From an uncultured Eubacteriales bacterium (GTDB lineage: Bacteria > Bacillota > Clostridia > Oscillospirales > Oscillospiraceae): a DNA stretch of 64,000 nt. The notes beneath the pieces are model-generated. The model was not told where the DNA came from. It ran no database searches and saw only the letters and a program-made list of their open reading frames with translations. This document shows positions 43,811 through 53,803 of this stretch, piece by piece; positions within the stretch are counted from its first letter, which is position 1, and every line of letters starts with the position of its first letter. Both the position numbers and the translations under genes were made by a program. The stretch covers positions 1-64,000 of the forward strand of contig URCB01000001.1 in NCBI GenBank assembly GCA_900546255.1. The letters run 5' to 3'.

Positions 43811-44284
43811 CTAGATCTCCTGCTCAAGGCACTGCACTTCCTCGGCAATCTGTACCAGCGTTCTCACAAAATCCTGCCGATCAAACCCAGGAATTCGTTG
43901 AAACACCGTTTCCATACGCTGGTGCAGTGCCTCCTGAAACGTGTGTGCCAGCGCGCTGCCTCGCTCTTCCAAGTGAATGATCCAAGAACGGCGATCGTGT
44001 GGATCCAAGGTGGTCGTGAGGTACCCTTTCTTACGCAGCGCGTCTGTCATCCGGCAGATGGAGGAGATCGACAAGGGCAGCCCAGTTGCCTGCAAATCCT
44101 TCTGCGTGTGGACTTCAGGATAGACAGAAAGGCAAACCAGCACCCGCAGTTCGTTTTCGGAGACATGATATGCTGTGCCAACCTCTTCCAAAACACTCCG
44201 GTACTGCTTGGTTAAGATTTGACAGGCGTAGATCAATTTGATACACGCATCCCCATCGGTGGGCAAAAGGATCTGGTCATACAT
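43811..44284 (-). CDS. MarR-family transcriptional regulator
   Basis: 157 residues from the ATG at 44284 (AAGGAGG 8 bp upstream). Winged helix with VSENELRVLVCLSVYP, a recognition-helix region LPLSISSICRMTDALRKKGYL and the wing DPHDRRSWIIHL. Dimerising helices at both ends. It lies between the hydrogenase and liv operons, all on the same strand but with separate promoters; targets unknown. Confidence 0.9.
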   Translation of the reverse strand: MYDQILLPTDGDACIKLIYACQILTKQYRSVLEEVGTAYHVSENELRVLVCLSVYPEVHTQKDLQATGLPLSISSICRMTDALRKKGYLTTTLDPHDRRSWIIHLEERGSALAHTFQEALHQRMETVFQRIPGFDRQDFVRTLVQIAEEVQCLEQEI

Positions 44285-44309
44285 ATGGGATACCTCCTTC
44301 AGGTCTGCT

Positions 44310-44377
44310 GGCACATATGCCATATTTCCTGTATCAACAATGTAGAAGATTATAATATCCTTCGCCCGATTTTGCAA
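44310..44377 (-). promoter_or_regulatory. marR promoter and small palindrome
   Basis: Minus strand TTGCAA (44372-44377), 17 bp, TATAAT (44349-44354). Downstream, GGCACATATGCC (44310-44321) is a near-palindrome that may be an autorepression site. The rest of 44378-44526 is AT-rich and holds nothing identifiable. Confidence 0.7.
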
Positions 44378-44526
44378 GCCGAAATAAATTGACTTGCATA
44401 TGTTTCTCTGTTTTACCTTAATTCATACTGCGTTTTTCACAACTTTTCTACATTTTTTCTTTTTTATTTCAACCATTTCACAAGAAAATAATTCATTTCT
44501 TTCAAATCTGAACCCGATGGAGGTAG

Positions 44527-44560
44527 AAAAAAAGTCCGCCAGAAATTCTGACGGACTTTT
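44527..44560 (-). terminator. liv operon terminator
   Basis: Stem AAAGTCCGCCAGA / TCTGACGGACTTT (one G-U-type mismatch) with a 3-nt loop, and TTTTTTT on the minus strand, starting about 20 bp after the livF stop. Confidence 0.85.
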
Positions 44561-44578
44561 GGGGGTGCACGGTATGAC

Positions 44579-45289
44579 TCAGGTACCCAAATAGGCAGCC
44601 TTGACGGCTTCGTTGGTCAGCAGTTCTTGGCCAGAACCAGTCATGGTGATTCGGCCTGTCTCCAGGACATAACCGGTGTTTGCTGTCTTCAAAGCCATAT
44701 TTGCATTCTGCTCGATGAGGAGGATGGTGACCCCCTTTTTATTGACCTCTTCGATGATACGGAAAATTTCCCGCACTACCAGCGGTGCAAGGCCCAGGGA
44801 GGGCTCGTCCATCATCATCACCTTGGGGCGGCTCATCAGGGCACGGCCCACGGCAAGCATCTGCTGCTCACCGCCGGATAAAGTGCCGCCGGCCTGCCAC
44901 TCTCTCTCCCGAAGCCTGGGGAAGAGATTAAAGACCCACTCCATGTCCTCGCTGATGTCGTCCTTCCGGAGGTAGGCCCCCACTCTCAAGTTCTCCTTCA
45001 CCGTCAGGTCCGCAAAGATTCGCCGGCCTTCCGGCACCAGAGTAATGCCCTTGGAAACAATTTCAGTGGGGTTCTTTCCGGTAATGTCTTCCCCCTTGAA
45101 GAGGATTTTGCCGCTCTTGGGTTTTACCAGACCGGAGATGGCCCGCAGGGTAGAGCTTTTCCCAGCGCCGTTGGCGCCAATCAGGGTGACGATCTCCCCT
45201 TCCGGCACATCAAAGGAGATCCCTTTGACCGCTTCAATGCCGCCATAATTCACCTGCAGATTCTGAATGCTAAGAATCGGTTCACTCAT
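44579..45289 (-). CDS. livF: Branched-chain amino acid ABC transporter ATP-binding protein LivF
   Basis: 236 residues: Walker A GANGAGKSS near 38-46, signature LSGGEQQML, Walker B VMMMDEPSLG. The short C-terminus and YVLETGRI block fit LivF. Overlaps livG by 8 bp. Confidence 0.93.
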   Translation of the reverse strand: MSEPILSIQNLQVNYGGIEAVKGISFDVPEGEIVTLIGANGAGKSSTLRAISGLVKPKSGKILFKGEDITGKNPTEIVSKGITLVPEGRRIFADLTVKENLRVGAYLRKDDISEDMEWVFNLFPRLREREWQAGGTLSGGEQQMLAVGRALMSRPKVMMMDEPSLGLAPLVVREIFRIIEEVNKKGVTILLIEQNANMALKTANTGYVLETGRITMTGSGQELLTNEAVKAAYLGT

Positions 45290-46136
45290 CTTCTACCACC
45301 CCCAAATAAGCGTCGATCACGTGCTGGTTCTTCTGGATCTCAGCGGGTAGGCCCTGGGCAATGAGGCTGCCGAAGTCCAGCACATAAATACGGTCCGAGA
45401 TGTTCATCACCAGGTCCATGTGGTGCTCAATGAGCAGGATGGTCAAGTGATACTTATCCCGAATATCATGGATAAAGCTGGCCAACTCGATGGTTTCCTG
45501 GGGATTCATACCAGCGGCAGGCTCATCCAAGAGGAGGAGCTTGGGCTCCGTTGCCAAGGCCCGGGCGATCTCCAACCGACGCTGGAGACCATAGGGCAGG
45601 CTGGTGGCCAGCTCGTCCCGGTGCTGCCAGAGGCCCTGCTCCCGAAGAAGCGCCTCTGTCTCGGCACGCATTCTGGCCTCTTCCTTGTGGCTTGTTCGGA
45701 AAGTAGAGGAGAAAATGTTGTGTTTGGCGCGCATGTGCTTGGCGATAATCACGTTGTCAAACACAGACATGCTCTTCCACAGGCGGATATTCTGAAAGGT
45801 ACGGGCAATGCCCATCTTGGTAATATGATCCGGCGTAGGGGCCAGAGTATGGTGGGACGTATACATGGCGGGGTTTTCCCCCTTGTACAGCTTTGCCATC
45901 TTTCCCCGGGGGTGGTTGCAGACATACGCCTTGTCGTGAAACAGCACTTGGCCGTTGGTCGGCTGGTAAACCCCGGTGATGACGTTGAAGGCCGTGGTCT
46001 TCCCGGCGCCGTTGGGGCCGATGAGGGCCACGATCTCCCCTTCGTTCACCTCCAGGGAGAGGTTATTGACCGCCACCACGCCGCCAAACTGCATGGTGAT
46101 GTTTTCCATTTGCAGAACGTGGTTACGCTCACTCAT
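45282..46136 (-). CDS. livG: Branched-chain amino acid ABC transporter ATP-binding protein LivG
   Basis: 284 residues: Walker A GPNGAGKTTAFN near residue 40, Walker B LLLLDEPAAGMNP, and the LivG-specific GIARTFQNIRLW and C-terminal QKNQHVIDAYLG. The start at 46136 (MSERNH) is chosen because AAGGAGG lies 9 bp ahead. Overlaps livM by 8 bp. Confidence 0.93.
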   Translation of the reverse strand: MSERNHVLQMENITMQFGGVVAVNNLSLEVNEGEIVALIGPNGAGKTTAFNVITGVYQPTNGQVLFHDKAYVCNHPRGKMAKLYKGENPAMYTSHHTLAPTPDHITKMGIARTFQNIRLWKSMSVFDNVIIAKHMRAKHNIFSSTFRTSHKEEARMRAETEALLREQGLWQHRDELATSLPYGLQRRLEIARALATEPKLLLLDEPAAGMNPQETIELASFIHDIRDKYHLTILLIEHHMDLVMNISDRIYVLDFGSLIAQGLPAEIQKNQHVIDAYLGVVEDE

Positions 46137-47361
46137 GGGGTTCATCCTCCTTTCCCTGGGGGCCGTCAGCTGGGGCCGTTTTGGCCGCCTTTCGTCCACG
46201 TATCTTCCGGACTATGCCGGTGAAGGACAACTCCTTGTTGCCCATGATGCCTCTGGAGAAGAAGAGGACGATGATCATGATGACAACGGAGAAGACCACC
46301 TTCCGGAAACCGTCCCGGAAGAAGGACACTTCCATGCCCATGAAGGAACCGCTATCCAGGAAACGCAGCCACCATTCAGAGCAAGCAATGTACAGGAACG
46401 CTGCGATGCAGCTGCCAGTGATGGAACCGATGCCACCGATGACCACAATGAGCAGCAACTCATAGGTCATGGTAGAGGCAAAGGGATCCGCCTGCACGGT
46501 GGTCTGGAACATGGCCAGCAGGGCACCGCCCACACCAGCAAAGAAGCTGGAAATGACAAAGGACAGCATCTTATGCTTGAACAGGTTGATGCCCATGGCT
46601 TCCGCGGCCACCTCATCGTCTCGAATGGACTTGAAGGCCCGGCCATAGGACGAATTGACCAGCAGAACGATGATGACAATGCTCAGCGTCGCAATCAGGA
46701 AGGGGAAGAGGGTATCCAGCTTATAGATCATCCCACCGACCTGAACCTGGATGTCGTCAAAGTTGGTATACTTTCTCAGCAGGTTAGAGCCGTTGGTGAT
46801 CTTACCCAGTCCGTTCCACTGGAAGATGGCCCGGATAATCTCTGCGAAACCCAAAGTCGCGATGGCAAGGTAATCGCTCTTCAGGCGAAGCACTGGGATG
46901 CCGATGAGGGCGGCAAACACTGCTGCCACCAGACCGCCAATGATGATACAGAGGATGGCACCGATAAAGTTACCGGCGTTCACCCCCAGGACATTGCCCA
47001 GGGACTCCGGAATCGAGAATTGGATGGCACCGCCGTCAAAGTACTGATACACGGAGGCGTGCTGGTCTGCGGGGATCGAAAAAATGGAATAGGCATAGGC
47101 ACCAATGAGCATAAAGCCCGCCTGGCCTAGAGAGAACAGGCCCGTAAACCCATTGAGCAGGTTCATCGACACACACACCAAGGCATAGATGGCACCTTTC
47201 TTCAGAACGGTAACCAGCATGATGGTGGTGGAGTTGCTGGGCAGGGCATTGTCCAGCAGGAACAGGAAGACATACAGGACCACCAGGCAGATCACCGCAA
47301 TGAAGCTGCCAATTTTCTGATCGGTGGATTTCTTCGCTCTCGCTTGTAAACTTTTTCCCAT
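46129..47361 (-). CDS. livM: Branched-chain amino acid ABC transporter permease LivM
   Basis: 410 residues with about ten helices; the LivM blocks MNLLNGFTGLFSLGQAGFM and LRLKSDYLAIATLGFAEI are present. A longer than usual basic tail (about 385-410) extends into the cytoplasm. Start at 47361 follows a GAGG site. Confidence 0.92.
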   Translation of the reverse strand: MGKSLQARAKKSTDQKIGSFIAVICLVVLYVFLFLLDNALPSNSTTIMLVTVLKKGAIYALVCVSMNLLNGFTGLFSLGQAGFMLIGAYAYSIFSIPADQHASVYQYFDGGAIQFSIPESLGNVLGVNAGNFIGAILCIIIGGLVAAVFAALIGIPVLRLKSDYLAIATLGFAEIIRAIFQWNGLGKITNGSNLLRKYTNFDDIQVQVGGMIYKLDTLFPFLIATLSIVIIVLLVNSSYGRAFKSIRDDEVAAEAMGINLFKHKMLSFVISSFFAGVGGALLAMFQTTVQADPFASTMTYELLLIVVIGGIGSITGSCIAAFLYIACSEWWLRFLDSGSFMGMEVSFFRDGFRKVVFSVVIMIIVLFFSRGIMGNKELSFTGIVRKIRGRKAAKTAPADGPQGKEDEPHE

Positions 47362-47371
47362 AGCGCGCACC

Positions 47372-48259
47372 TCACACCTTATCCGTGGACTTCTCACCGA
47401 AGATGCCGGTGGGCTTCACCACGAGGATGACGATCAGCAGGACGAAGGTGAAGGCGTCGGAGAACACCGTCCAACCCAAGCCCTTGATGATGTTTTCACA
47501 GATGCCGATGATAAAGGCACCAATCACCGCGCCGGGGACCGAGCCGATCCCGCCGAACACCGCTGCCACGAACGCCTTCAGGCCAGGCATGGCACCGGAG
47601 GTGGGGATGACGGAAGTGTAGTTGGTGAAGTAGAGCAGGGAGCCCACCGCTGCCAGCAGACAGCCGATGGCAAAGGTCATGCTGATCACGTTGTTGATCT
47701 TAATGCCCATGAGCTCACTGGTCTCAAAGTCCCGGGAGACTGCGCGCATGGCCATGCCCGTCTTGGTCTTCTTAATCATCGTCACCAGGATGAGGACGAG
47801 GATCACGGTAAGAATGGGCGTGATGATGGTGACCATCTTCGTGCTGGCAGAGCCAATCTGCACCTGCTCAGACAGGAAGGGAATGGAGGGATAGATCTGG
47901 GGCAGACCGCCGGTAAAGTACAGGGCACAGTTCTGCAGCAGATAGGACACACCGATGGCGGAAATCATAACCGACATCCGGGGGGCCGAGCGCAATGGTT
48001 TGTAGGCTACCTTCTCAATGATAACGCCCAAGATCACTGTCACCACAATCACAAGGATGATGGAGACATAGATGGGCAGAGAAGCGGTAGCGTAGACCAT
48101 GATCAGGCCAGCCACCATGAACACGTCACCATGGGCAAAGTTGATCAGACGGAGAATTCCGTAGACCATGGTGTAGCCAATGGCAATCAGCGCATACTGC
48201 CCACCGACGGAAATACCGGAGAGCAAGTATGGCAAATTGTTGGACAAAAATTCAGACAT
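47372..48259 (-). CDS. livH: Branched-chain amino acid ABC transporter permease LivH
   Basis: 295 residues, about eight helices; conserved ALIAIGYTMVYGILRLINFAHGD-type block near residue 30 and FAVAAVFGGIGSVPGAV-type block near 235. Start at 48259 follows AAGGAGA. A hairpin-rich 224-bp gap separates it from livJ. Confidence 0.93.
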   Translation of the reverse strand: MSEFLSNNLPYLLSGISVGGQYALIAIGYTMVYGILRLINFAHGDVFMVAGLIMVYATASLPIYVSIILVIVVTVILGVIIEKVAYKPLRSAPRMSVMISAIGVSYLLQNCALYFTGGLPQIYPSIPFLSEQVQIGSASTKMVTIITPILTVILVLILVTMIKKTKTGMAMRAVSRDFETSELMGIKINNVISMTFAIGCLLAAVGSLLYFTNYTSVIPTSGAMPGLKAFVAAVFGGIGSVPGAVIGAFIIGICENIIKGLGWTVFSDAFTFVLLIVILVVKPTGIFGEKSTDKV

Positions 48260-48306
48260 ACAGTCTCTTCTCCTTCTCTCGTAGTTTGGGGAGCGCATCG
48301 ATCTGG

Positions 48307-48440
48307 CCCCCCAGATGGGTTAGGGGGCGCTGGGGGGAGGGATCGATACGTTCCCGGGTGAAAAAGGGGACAGAAACGAAGATTCTGTCGAACCCAAGGG
48401 CGGAAGCGTGGCGGGGGCACGCAGTGTACCCCCGCCACGC
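48307..48440 (-). promoter_or_regulatory. Hairpin cluster between livJ and livH
   Basis: Three stems in order on the minus strand: a perfect 12-bp GC stem GCGTGGCGGGGG / CCCCCGCCACGC (48406-48440), GACAGAA / TTCTGTC (48370-48389), and CCCCCCAG / CTGGGGGG (48307-48337). No U-tract follows any of them, so they look like mRNA-stabilising or attenuating structures that allow more binding protein than permease. Confidence 0.6.
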
Positions 48441-48483
48441 AGTTTACCCAATGAAAAACGGGGCTGTGGAGGATCTACAGGGA

Positions 48484-49719
48484 TCAAGCAGTCTCATCGG
48501 AGGAGACGCCGGCAACCGTCTGCACGGTGACGAATTTCCAAGCTCCCTTTTCGGTATCGGCCTGCTTGATGAAGGCGCTGTCGCGGATGGCATCGCCCTG
48601 TTCATCGAAGGCAATGTCACCGGTGACGCCGGTGTAGGTCACCTGGGGCAGCGCGGCCATCACAGCAGCGGGATCGGTGGAACCAGCCAGCTTCAGGGCT
48701 TCCAGAGCCACGTAGTAAGCATCATAGCCCATGGCAGAGACGGCTGCGATGATGTCGTTGCCGCCGTTGTTGTTCAGGTTGTCAGAGTCGGATTTGATGA
48801 ACTCTTTGAAGCCAGCCTCGAACTCGGTGTCGCCGCCCTCAGCATAGAAGGTGGAGACATAGACATCCATGTCCTTACCCTGGGCAGCGGCCAGCACCAT
48901 GTTGGAGTCCCAAGTGTCGGGGCCCAGCAGGGGGACGTTCACGCCCTGGGAGTAAGCCTGTTCCACAATCAGCTGTGCATAGCTGATGGAGGTGGGGGCG
49001 AAGATGACGTCAGCGCCCTCGTTCTTGGCGGTGGTCATGTAGGAAGTGAAGTCAGAGTTGTTCTTGGGGAAGGACTCCTGGATGCAGGTCATGCCCAGCT
49101 CTTCCGCGGCCTGCTTGAAGTAGTTCATCAGACCCTGGTCATAGTCGTTGCCCAGCTGGCCCAGGCAGTAGACGGTGTCAGCACCCAGCTCGTCGTGGGC
49201 GAAGTTGGCCAGAACGGTGCCCTGGAAGGGATCCAGGAAGCAGATACGGAAGTAGTGGTCGTTACCCTCGGTGATCTGGGGGTTGGTGCAGGTCACGCCC
49301 ATGGCAGGCACACCGGCTTCTCCGAAGGTATCAGAGGCAGCGATGGACACGCCGGAGCCGTAGGAACCCAGGACAATGGACACGTTCTGGGAGATCAGCT
49401 GGCTGGCAGCAGAGACGGCCTTGTCGTTGGAGGACTCGTTATCCACCACGCTCAGCTCAACCTTATAGGTTTTGTCGCCGATGGTCACCTCAGGGGTGAT
49501 GGAGTTGGCATACTGCATGCCCAGATACTCCTGCTTGCCGCCGGCGCCATTGTCACCGGTGAGGGGCTCAAAGACGCCGATGACCACGGTGTCCCCGTCC
49601 GCAGTGGCGGTGGTTCCGCTGGTGTCGCCGGTGCCGCTGTCCGCTGCGGGGGTTCCGCAGGCGCACAGACCTGCAGCCATACAGCCGGCCAGCAGGAGTG
49701 CAAGAATCTTCTTTTTCAT
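48484..49719 (-). CDS. livJ: Branched-chain amino acid ABC transporter substrate-binding lipoprotein
   Basis: 411 residues: lipoprotein signal ending in GLCACG (about residue 21), a low-complexity Thr/Asp/Gly linker, then a type I periplasmic-binding fold (VVIGVFEPLTGDNGAGG, VVDNESSNDKAVSAA, LLGPDTWDS). Ligand is presumably Leu/Ile/Val, but this family also takes other amino acids. First gene of the operon. Confidence 0.93.
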   Translation of the reverse strand: MKKKILALLLAGCMAAGLCACGTPAADSGTGDTSGTTATADGDTVVIGVFEPLTGDNGAGGKQEYLGMQYANSITPEVTIGDKTYKVELSVVDNESSNDKAVSAASQLISQNVSIVLGSYGSGVSIAASDTFGEAGVPAMGVTCTNPQITEGNDHYFRICFLDPFQGTVLANFAHDELGADTVYCLGQLGNDYDQGLMNYFKQAAEELGMTCIQESFPKNNSDFTSYMTTAKNEGADVIFAPTSISYAQLIVEQAYSQGVNVPLLGPDTWDSNMVLAAAQGKDMDVYVSTFYAEGGDTEFEAGFKEFIKSDSDNLNNNGGNDIIAAVSAMGYDAYYVALEALKLAGSTDPAAVMAALPQVTYTGVTGDIAFDEQGDAIRDSAFIKQADTEKGAWKFVTVQTVAGVSSDETA

Positions 49720-49794
49720 AATGTTACCTCCTTTTGATTCGCCGGATGTGTCCTTCCATTGTGGACGTATGTGCGCATCCGGCATTGTCCTTAT

Positions 49795-49823
49795 AGTTTA
49801 CACGAAACCACTGCATTTTGCAA
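49795..49823 (-). promoter_or_regulatory. liv operon promoter
   Basis: Minus strand TTGCAA (49818-49823), 17 bp, TAAACT (49795-49800), about 75 bp upstream of livJ. Confidence 0.7.
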
Positions 49824-49885
49824 CATATTTTTTCGTATTTCATAGATGGCAGGATATTTTTATTTCTTATGCTTTCCCGGTCCCC

Positions 49886-52642
49886 TTAACCTTCCATTTG
49901 AATGGTACTGCTGCCGCCTCGGTTTTTTCGGATGACAATCTGCCGGTCTATGCGGTGTTTCAGCGCAGCAACGTGGGAGATGATTCCCACCAATTTGTTG
50001 CCTTCTGTCAAGCTGCTCAAGGTCTCCACGGCCTGCTCCAAGGCCTCTTCATCTAGGGAACCGAAGCCTTCGTCCACAAAGAGGGCGTCCAGCTGGAGTC
50101 CACCGGCGGCAGCCTGCATCTCGTCCGCCAGCCCCAGGGCCAGCGCCAAGGAGGCCTGAAAGGACTCTCCGCCAGAGAGGGTTTTTACACTGCGCTGTCC
50201 CCCCTCGTAATGGTCCACCACATCCAACTCCAACCCGCTGCGGGTGCGCTGGTCCTGGGCTTGACGGCGGCGGATCAGCTCATACCGTCCTCCCGTCATC
50301 GCCATGAGGCGTACATTGGCCCGGGCCAGAATGCGGTCAAACCAAGTCATTTGGACATAGGTTTCCAGGGTCACTTTGTCTTTCCCTGGCACGGCCCCGT
50401 TGGCAGTATGGGACAGGGCCCGGACCCATACCCACTGTTGCTGCACCTCCTGCCGCTCTTGCTCCAAACCGGTTAAGGCTTCCCAGGCCCGTTGGTTGTT
50501 GGTGTGTCGGGCCAAAAGGGTTTCAGTCTCTGTGCGAACCTGCTCCAGATCACCTCGAAGGGCTTGGGATTGTACGATGAGACGGGGCAAGTCCTCTTGG
50601 GGCATTTGCGCCAGCTGATCGGCCAGGGCCTTTGCCCGGGCGGTGGTTTCCGCCTTTTGCCGCCGGCAGGTTTCATAGGCTTCCCTGGCAGAGGCAACGG
50701 CCTGCTCCCCTTCCGCTTTTTGGCGGCGGCAGGCGGCAAGGGCTGCCTCTGCTTCGGTCCGGGTCGCAAAGGTTAGACGCGCTTCCTGGGCGCGAAGCTG
50801 CTCTTCCCGGGCGGCCAGCCGGCTGTTCAGGGCTGCGATCTCCCGCTCTGCCTGCAGAACGGTTTCCCGAACCCTTTGAAGGGCTTGGGTCACCACGGGA
50901 AGACGGGTGTGTGCCAAGGTCTTCTGTTCCTGCTTGTGCCCCAAGGCGGCACGGGCTGCCTCCAGGTCTTTCTCCTCTGCTTCCAGGGCCTGACGGACCG
51001 CTGCCAGACCAGCAGGCAGCGCCTCCCCTGGTTCCTCCCCGAAGAGTGCCATACTCTGGGTGGCCAATCCTTCCTGTGCTGCTATGTACCGGGCCCGGAC
51101 TTGCCCTGCATAGTCGCTGGCCTGGTGGGCAGCATTTTCGGCCGCTTCCGTGGCGGTGCGTTGGCGGTCTAACGCCTCCCGGGTGGGGACCTCCTTCCTC
51201 GCCTGGGCTGGTTCGGGGTGATGGAGAGAACCGCAAACCGGACAAGGCGCCCCCTCCTGGAGAAACCCCGCTAGGTAACCCGCCTGGCCGTCCAGAAACG
51301 CCCGCTCCATCTGGCTGTACGCCAGCCGAAGATGCTGGGCTTGCTCCACCGCTTGCAGGTAGTCCTGTTGCGCCGCTGCCATGCTGTTCTGCAACGCAGT
51401 ACAGTGGTTCCACTGGGTTTCCCACTGGTCCAAGGCAGCTTTCTGGCCGGACAGCTCCCGGGCTTGCCCATCCAGAAGCTGGCTTTGCTGCTCCAAACCC
51501 TCTAACTGTGCCAAGGTATCTCGCAGCGCCGCCTCCTCCTGGCTTGTTTCTGCAGCGGTCTGTTCCCCCTCGGCCTTTTGCTGAACCAGTTGGGCAAGGC
51601 GGCGTTGATCCTGCGCCTGCTCCTGCCGCAGTTGGTCGCAGGCCGCATAGTCCGGCAGTTCCTGTTCCCTGGTGGCAATCTCGACCGCCAAGGCCCGGTT
51701 TGCCTCCTCCAGCGGCTGCACCGCCTCCCAATGAGTCTGGGCTGCTTGCAGGGCCGGTCCCAGACCCGCCAGCTGCTTCTGGGTGGTCTCCCACTCCCGG
51801 TGGAGTGCTTCTCTGCTCTCCCCTTGCCCAATCCGCCGGTCCAGGGCTTCCCCCTCCCGTTGTAGGGCTTCCTGCCGGGTCCGGAGCTGTGCAAGGGTTT
51901 CCGTCTCCCTGTGGAGCAGTCCCTCCAAGCAGGGAAGGATGGCGCCTTCCTCTCCCTGCAATGCTTCTTCCCAATCTGCCTGCGCCTCCGCCCCCGGCTG
52001 CACGCTTTGCCGGTGCTGGTCGATGGCCAGAGAAAGCTTTTCATAGGCCCCCTTCCACTGGGCGGCCTCTCGCCGGAGGGCCTCCTGAAGCTGCTGATAG
52101 GGCCCGGTATGAAAAATCTCCCGGAAGATTTTGCTCCGCTCCTCTGTTTTCGCCAAGAGCAGCTGGAGAAACTCCCCTTGCGCCAACATGGCCACCCGGG
52201 AAAATTGGGTTCGGTCCAGCCCCACAATCCCCTCTATGGCCTTGGTCACCTCCCGGGTTCCTGTGACGGGGGGCCGGCCATCGGGGTAGGTCAACTGGGC
52301 ATCCGCCTTTTCTGTGACCCACTTGTCCCCCCGTTTGGCTGGGCGGAGGTACTCCGGGTTGCGATGAACCACATAGTCTGCCTGTTGGCAGCGGAAGGTG
52401 AGTTCCACATAGGTCGGTGTGTCCTTGGAAGCATAGGTGCTGCGGAGCATGGCAGCTTCCCGGTAGGGTCCGCTGGCCTCGCCATAGAGGGCAAAGGTAA
52501 TGCCGTCAAACAGGGAGGTCTTCCCCGCTCCGGTTTCGCCGGTGATAAGGTACAGACCTCGGTCCCCCAACCGAGCAAAGTCCACCGTCACCGTTTCAGC
52601 ATAAGGGCCGAAGGCGGACAGCGTTAACGTCAATGGTCTCAT
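49886..52642 (-). CDS. sbcC: Exonuclease SbcC (Rad50-like SMC ATPase)
   Basis: 918 residues: Walker A GETGAGKTSLFDG near 35, two long coiled-coil arms (about 180-440 and 520-760) joined by a zinc hook CPVCG near residue 450, and C-terminal LSGGESFQASLALALGLAD with Walker B LDALFVDEGFGSLDEEAL. With SbcD it cleaves hairpins and cleans DNA ends. Start at 52642 overlaps sbcD by 4 bp. Confidence 0.95.
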   Translation of the reverse strand: MRPLTLTLSAFGPYAETVTVDFARLGDRGLYLITGETGAGKTSLFDGITFALYGEASGPYREAAMLRSTYASKDTPTYVELTFRCQQADYVVHRNPEYLRPAKRGDKWVTEKADAQLTYPDGRPPVTGTREVTKAIEGIVGLDRTQFSRVAMLAQGEFLQLLLAKTEERSKIFREIFHTGPYQQLQEALRREAAQWKGAYEKLSLAIDQHRQSVQPGAEAQADWEEALQGEEGAILPCLEGLLHRETETLAQLRTRQEALQREGEALDRRIGQGESREALHREWETTQKQLAGLGPALQAAQTHWEAVQPLEEANRALAVEIATREQELPDYAACDQLRQEQAQDQRRLAQLVQQKAEGEQTAAETSQEEAALRDTLAQLEGLEQQSQLLDGQARELSGQKAALDQWETQWNHCTALQNSMAAAQQDYLQAVEQAQHLRLAYSQMERAFLDGQAGYLAGFLQEGAPCPVCGSLHHPEPAQARKEVPTREALDRQRTATEAAENAAHQASDYAGQVRARYIAAQEGLATQSMALFGEEPGEALPAGLAAVRQALEAEEKDLEAARAALGHKQEQKTLAHTRLPVVTQALQRVRETVLQAEREIAALNSRLAAREEQLRAQEARLTFATRTEAEAALAACRRQKAEGEQAVASAREAYETCRRQKAETTARAKALADQLAQMPQEDLPRLIVQSQALRGDLEQVRTETETLLARHTNNQRAWEALTGLEQERQEVQQQWVWVRALSHTANGAVPGKDKVTLETYVQMTWFDRILARANVRLMAMTGGRYELIRRRQAQDQRTRSGLELDVVDHYEGGQRSVKTLSGGESFQASLALALGLADEMQAAAGGLQLDALFVDEGFGSLDEEALEQAVETLSSLTEGNKLVGIISHVAALKHRIDRQIVIRKNRGGSSTIQMEG

Positions 52643-53775
52643 TGCGTACCCTCCCAAATGGTTTCCATCAGCTGCCGTACCAAGGCCTCCTGCTGGGGCG
52701 CCATAGGCTGGTTGTTTTGGAGCTGATAAAAGTCCTGGAACAGCTCCAACGGGGTCTTTTCCTCGGGGCGTTCTGCGCCGGTGACTTCTGCCACGCCCTG
52801 CGTGCGGCGGTTATCGTAGGACAGCTTCATGAGGTTGGGATAAATCGTACGGAGTTTTCCCATCGCTTCGGGGACATCCTCCTCGTCGGTGAGAATGACA
52901 TGGAGGTAGTCCTCCCGGTTGGTTCCCTGGTAAAAGGGTTTCGCGGTCACTTCTTCATAGGTCCCTCGGATCTCCCGCAGGTCCCGGCACGGGGTCAGAG
53001 GAAGGGTCTGTATCTCCACCTGCCCCTTCTCTTTCAAGGTGACCAAGGTGACCGACTTCTCATGCCCACACTCGGAGAAGGAATATTTCAGCGGGCTGCC
53101 GCTGTACCGCAGGGTGGGCCTTCCCACACTTTGGGGGCCATGGAGATGCCCCAAAGCCACATAGTCAAACGCGGCAAACAGAGGGGCCGGAATTTGATCC
53201 ACGCCCCCCACAGACCGCTCCTCCGATTCACAGGTCACCCCGCCTGTGACAAACTGGTGGGCCAAAAGAACGTTTCTCCGAGTCTTGTCCACCGCCCATT
53301 GCCCCAGCGCGTAGGACACCGCCTCTTCGTAGGAGGCAATGTCTGCCTCGGGGTTCCAATGGCGGACCAGGGCCGGCTTCAGGTACGGCAGGGCGTAAAT
53401 GGCGACATCCCCATACTCGTCCTGGAGGAGAAACGGAGGCTGGGGCCCTTGATACTGGGCCGTCAGATGAATGCCCTCCCCTGCCAGGAGCCGGGTGGCA
53501 AAGGCCAACCGTTCCGGACTGTCATGGTTTCCAGAGATGGCAAAAACAGGAATCCCTCCGCCGGATAGCCGAGTGAGGAACCCGTCCAAAAGGGTCACTG
53601 CCTCGGCAGGCGGAACGGGCTTATCGTACAAATCCCCCGCCAGAAGAACGGCATCGACCTTCTCTTCCTCTGCCAGATCGACAATTTGCGTCAAAATAAC
53701 CCGCTGATCTTCCAGCATGGAGAAGCCATTGACCCGCTTCCCCAGGTGAAGGTCAGAGAGATGGAGCAATTTCAT
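52639..53775 (-). CDS. sbcD: Exonuclease SbcD (Mre11-like nuclease)
   Basis: 378 residues with the calcineurin-like metal motifs SDLHLGKR, AGDLYDK and SGNHDSPER, then the capping domain. Start at 53775 follows AAGGAGG by 8 bp. Confidence 0.95.
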   Translation of the reverse strand: MKLLHLSDLHLGKRVNGFSMLEDQRVILTQIVDLAEEEKVDAVLLAGDLYDKPVPPAEAVTLLDGFLTRLSGGGIPVFAISGNHDSPERLAFATRLLAGEGIHLTAQYQGPQPPFLLQDEYGDVAIYALPYLKPALVRHWNPEADIASYEEAVSYALGQWAVDKTRRNVLLAHQFVTGGVTCESEERSVGGVDQIPAPLFAAFDYVALGHLHGPQSVGRPTLRYSGSPLKYSFSECGHEKSVTLVTLKEKGQVEIQTLPLTPCRDLREIRGTYEEVTAKPFYQGTNREDYLHVILTDEEDVPEAMGKLRTIYPNLMKLSYDNRRTQGVAEVTGAERPEEKTPLELFQDFYQLQNNQPMAPQQEALVRQLMETIWEGTQ

Positions 53776-53803
53776 CGCCAGTGCCTCCTTTTCACAAGAA
53801 CAT

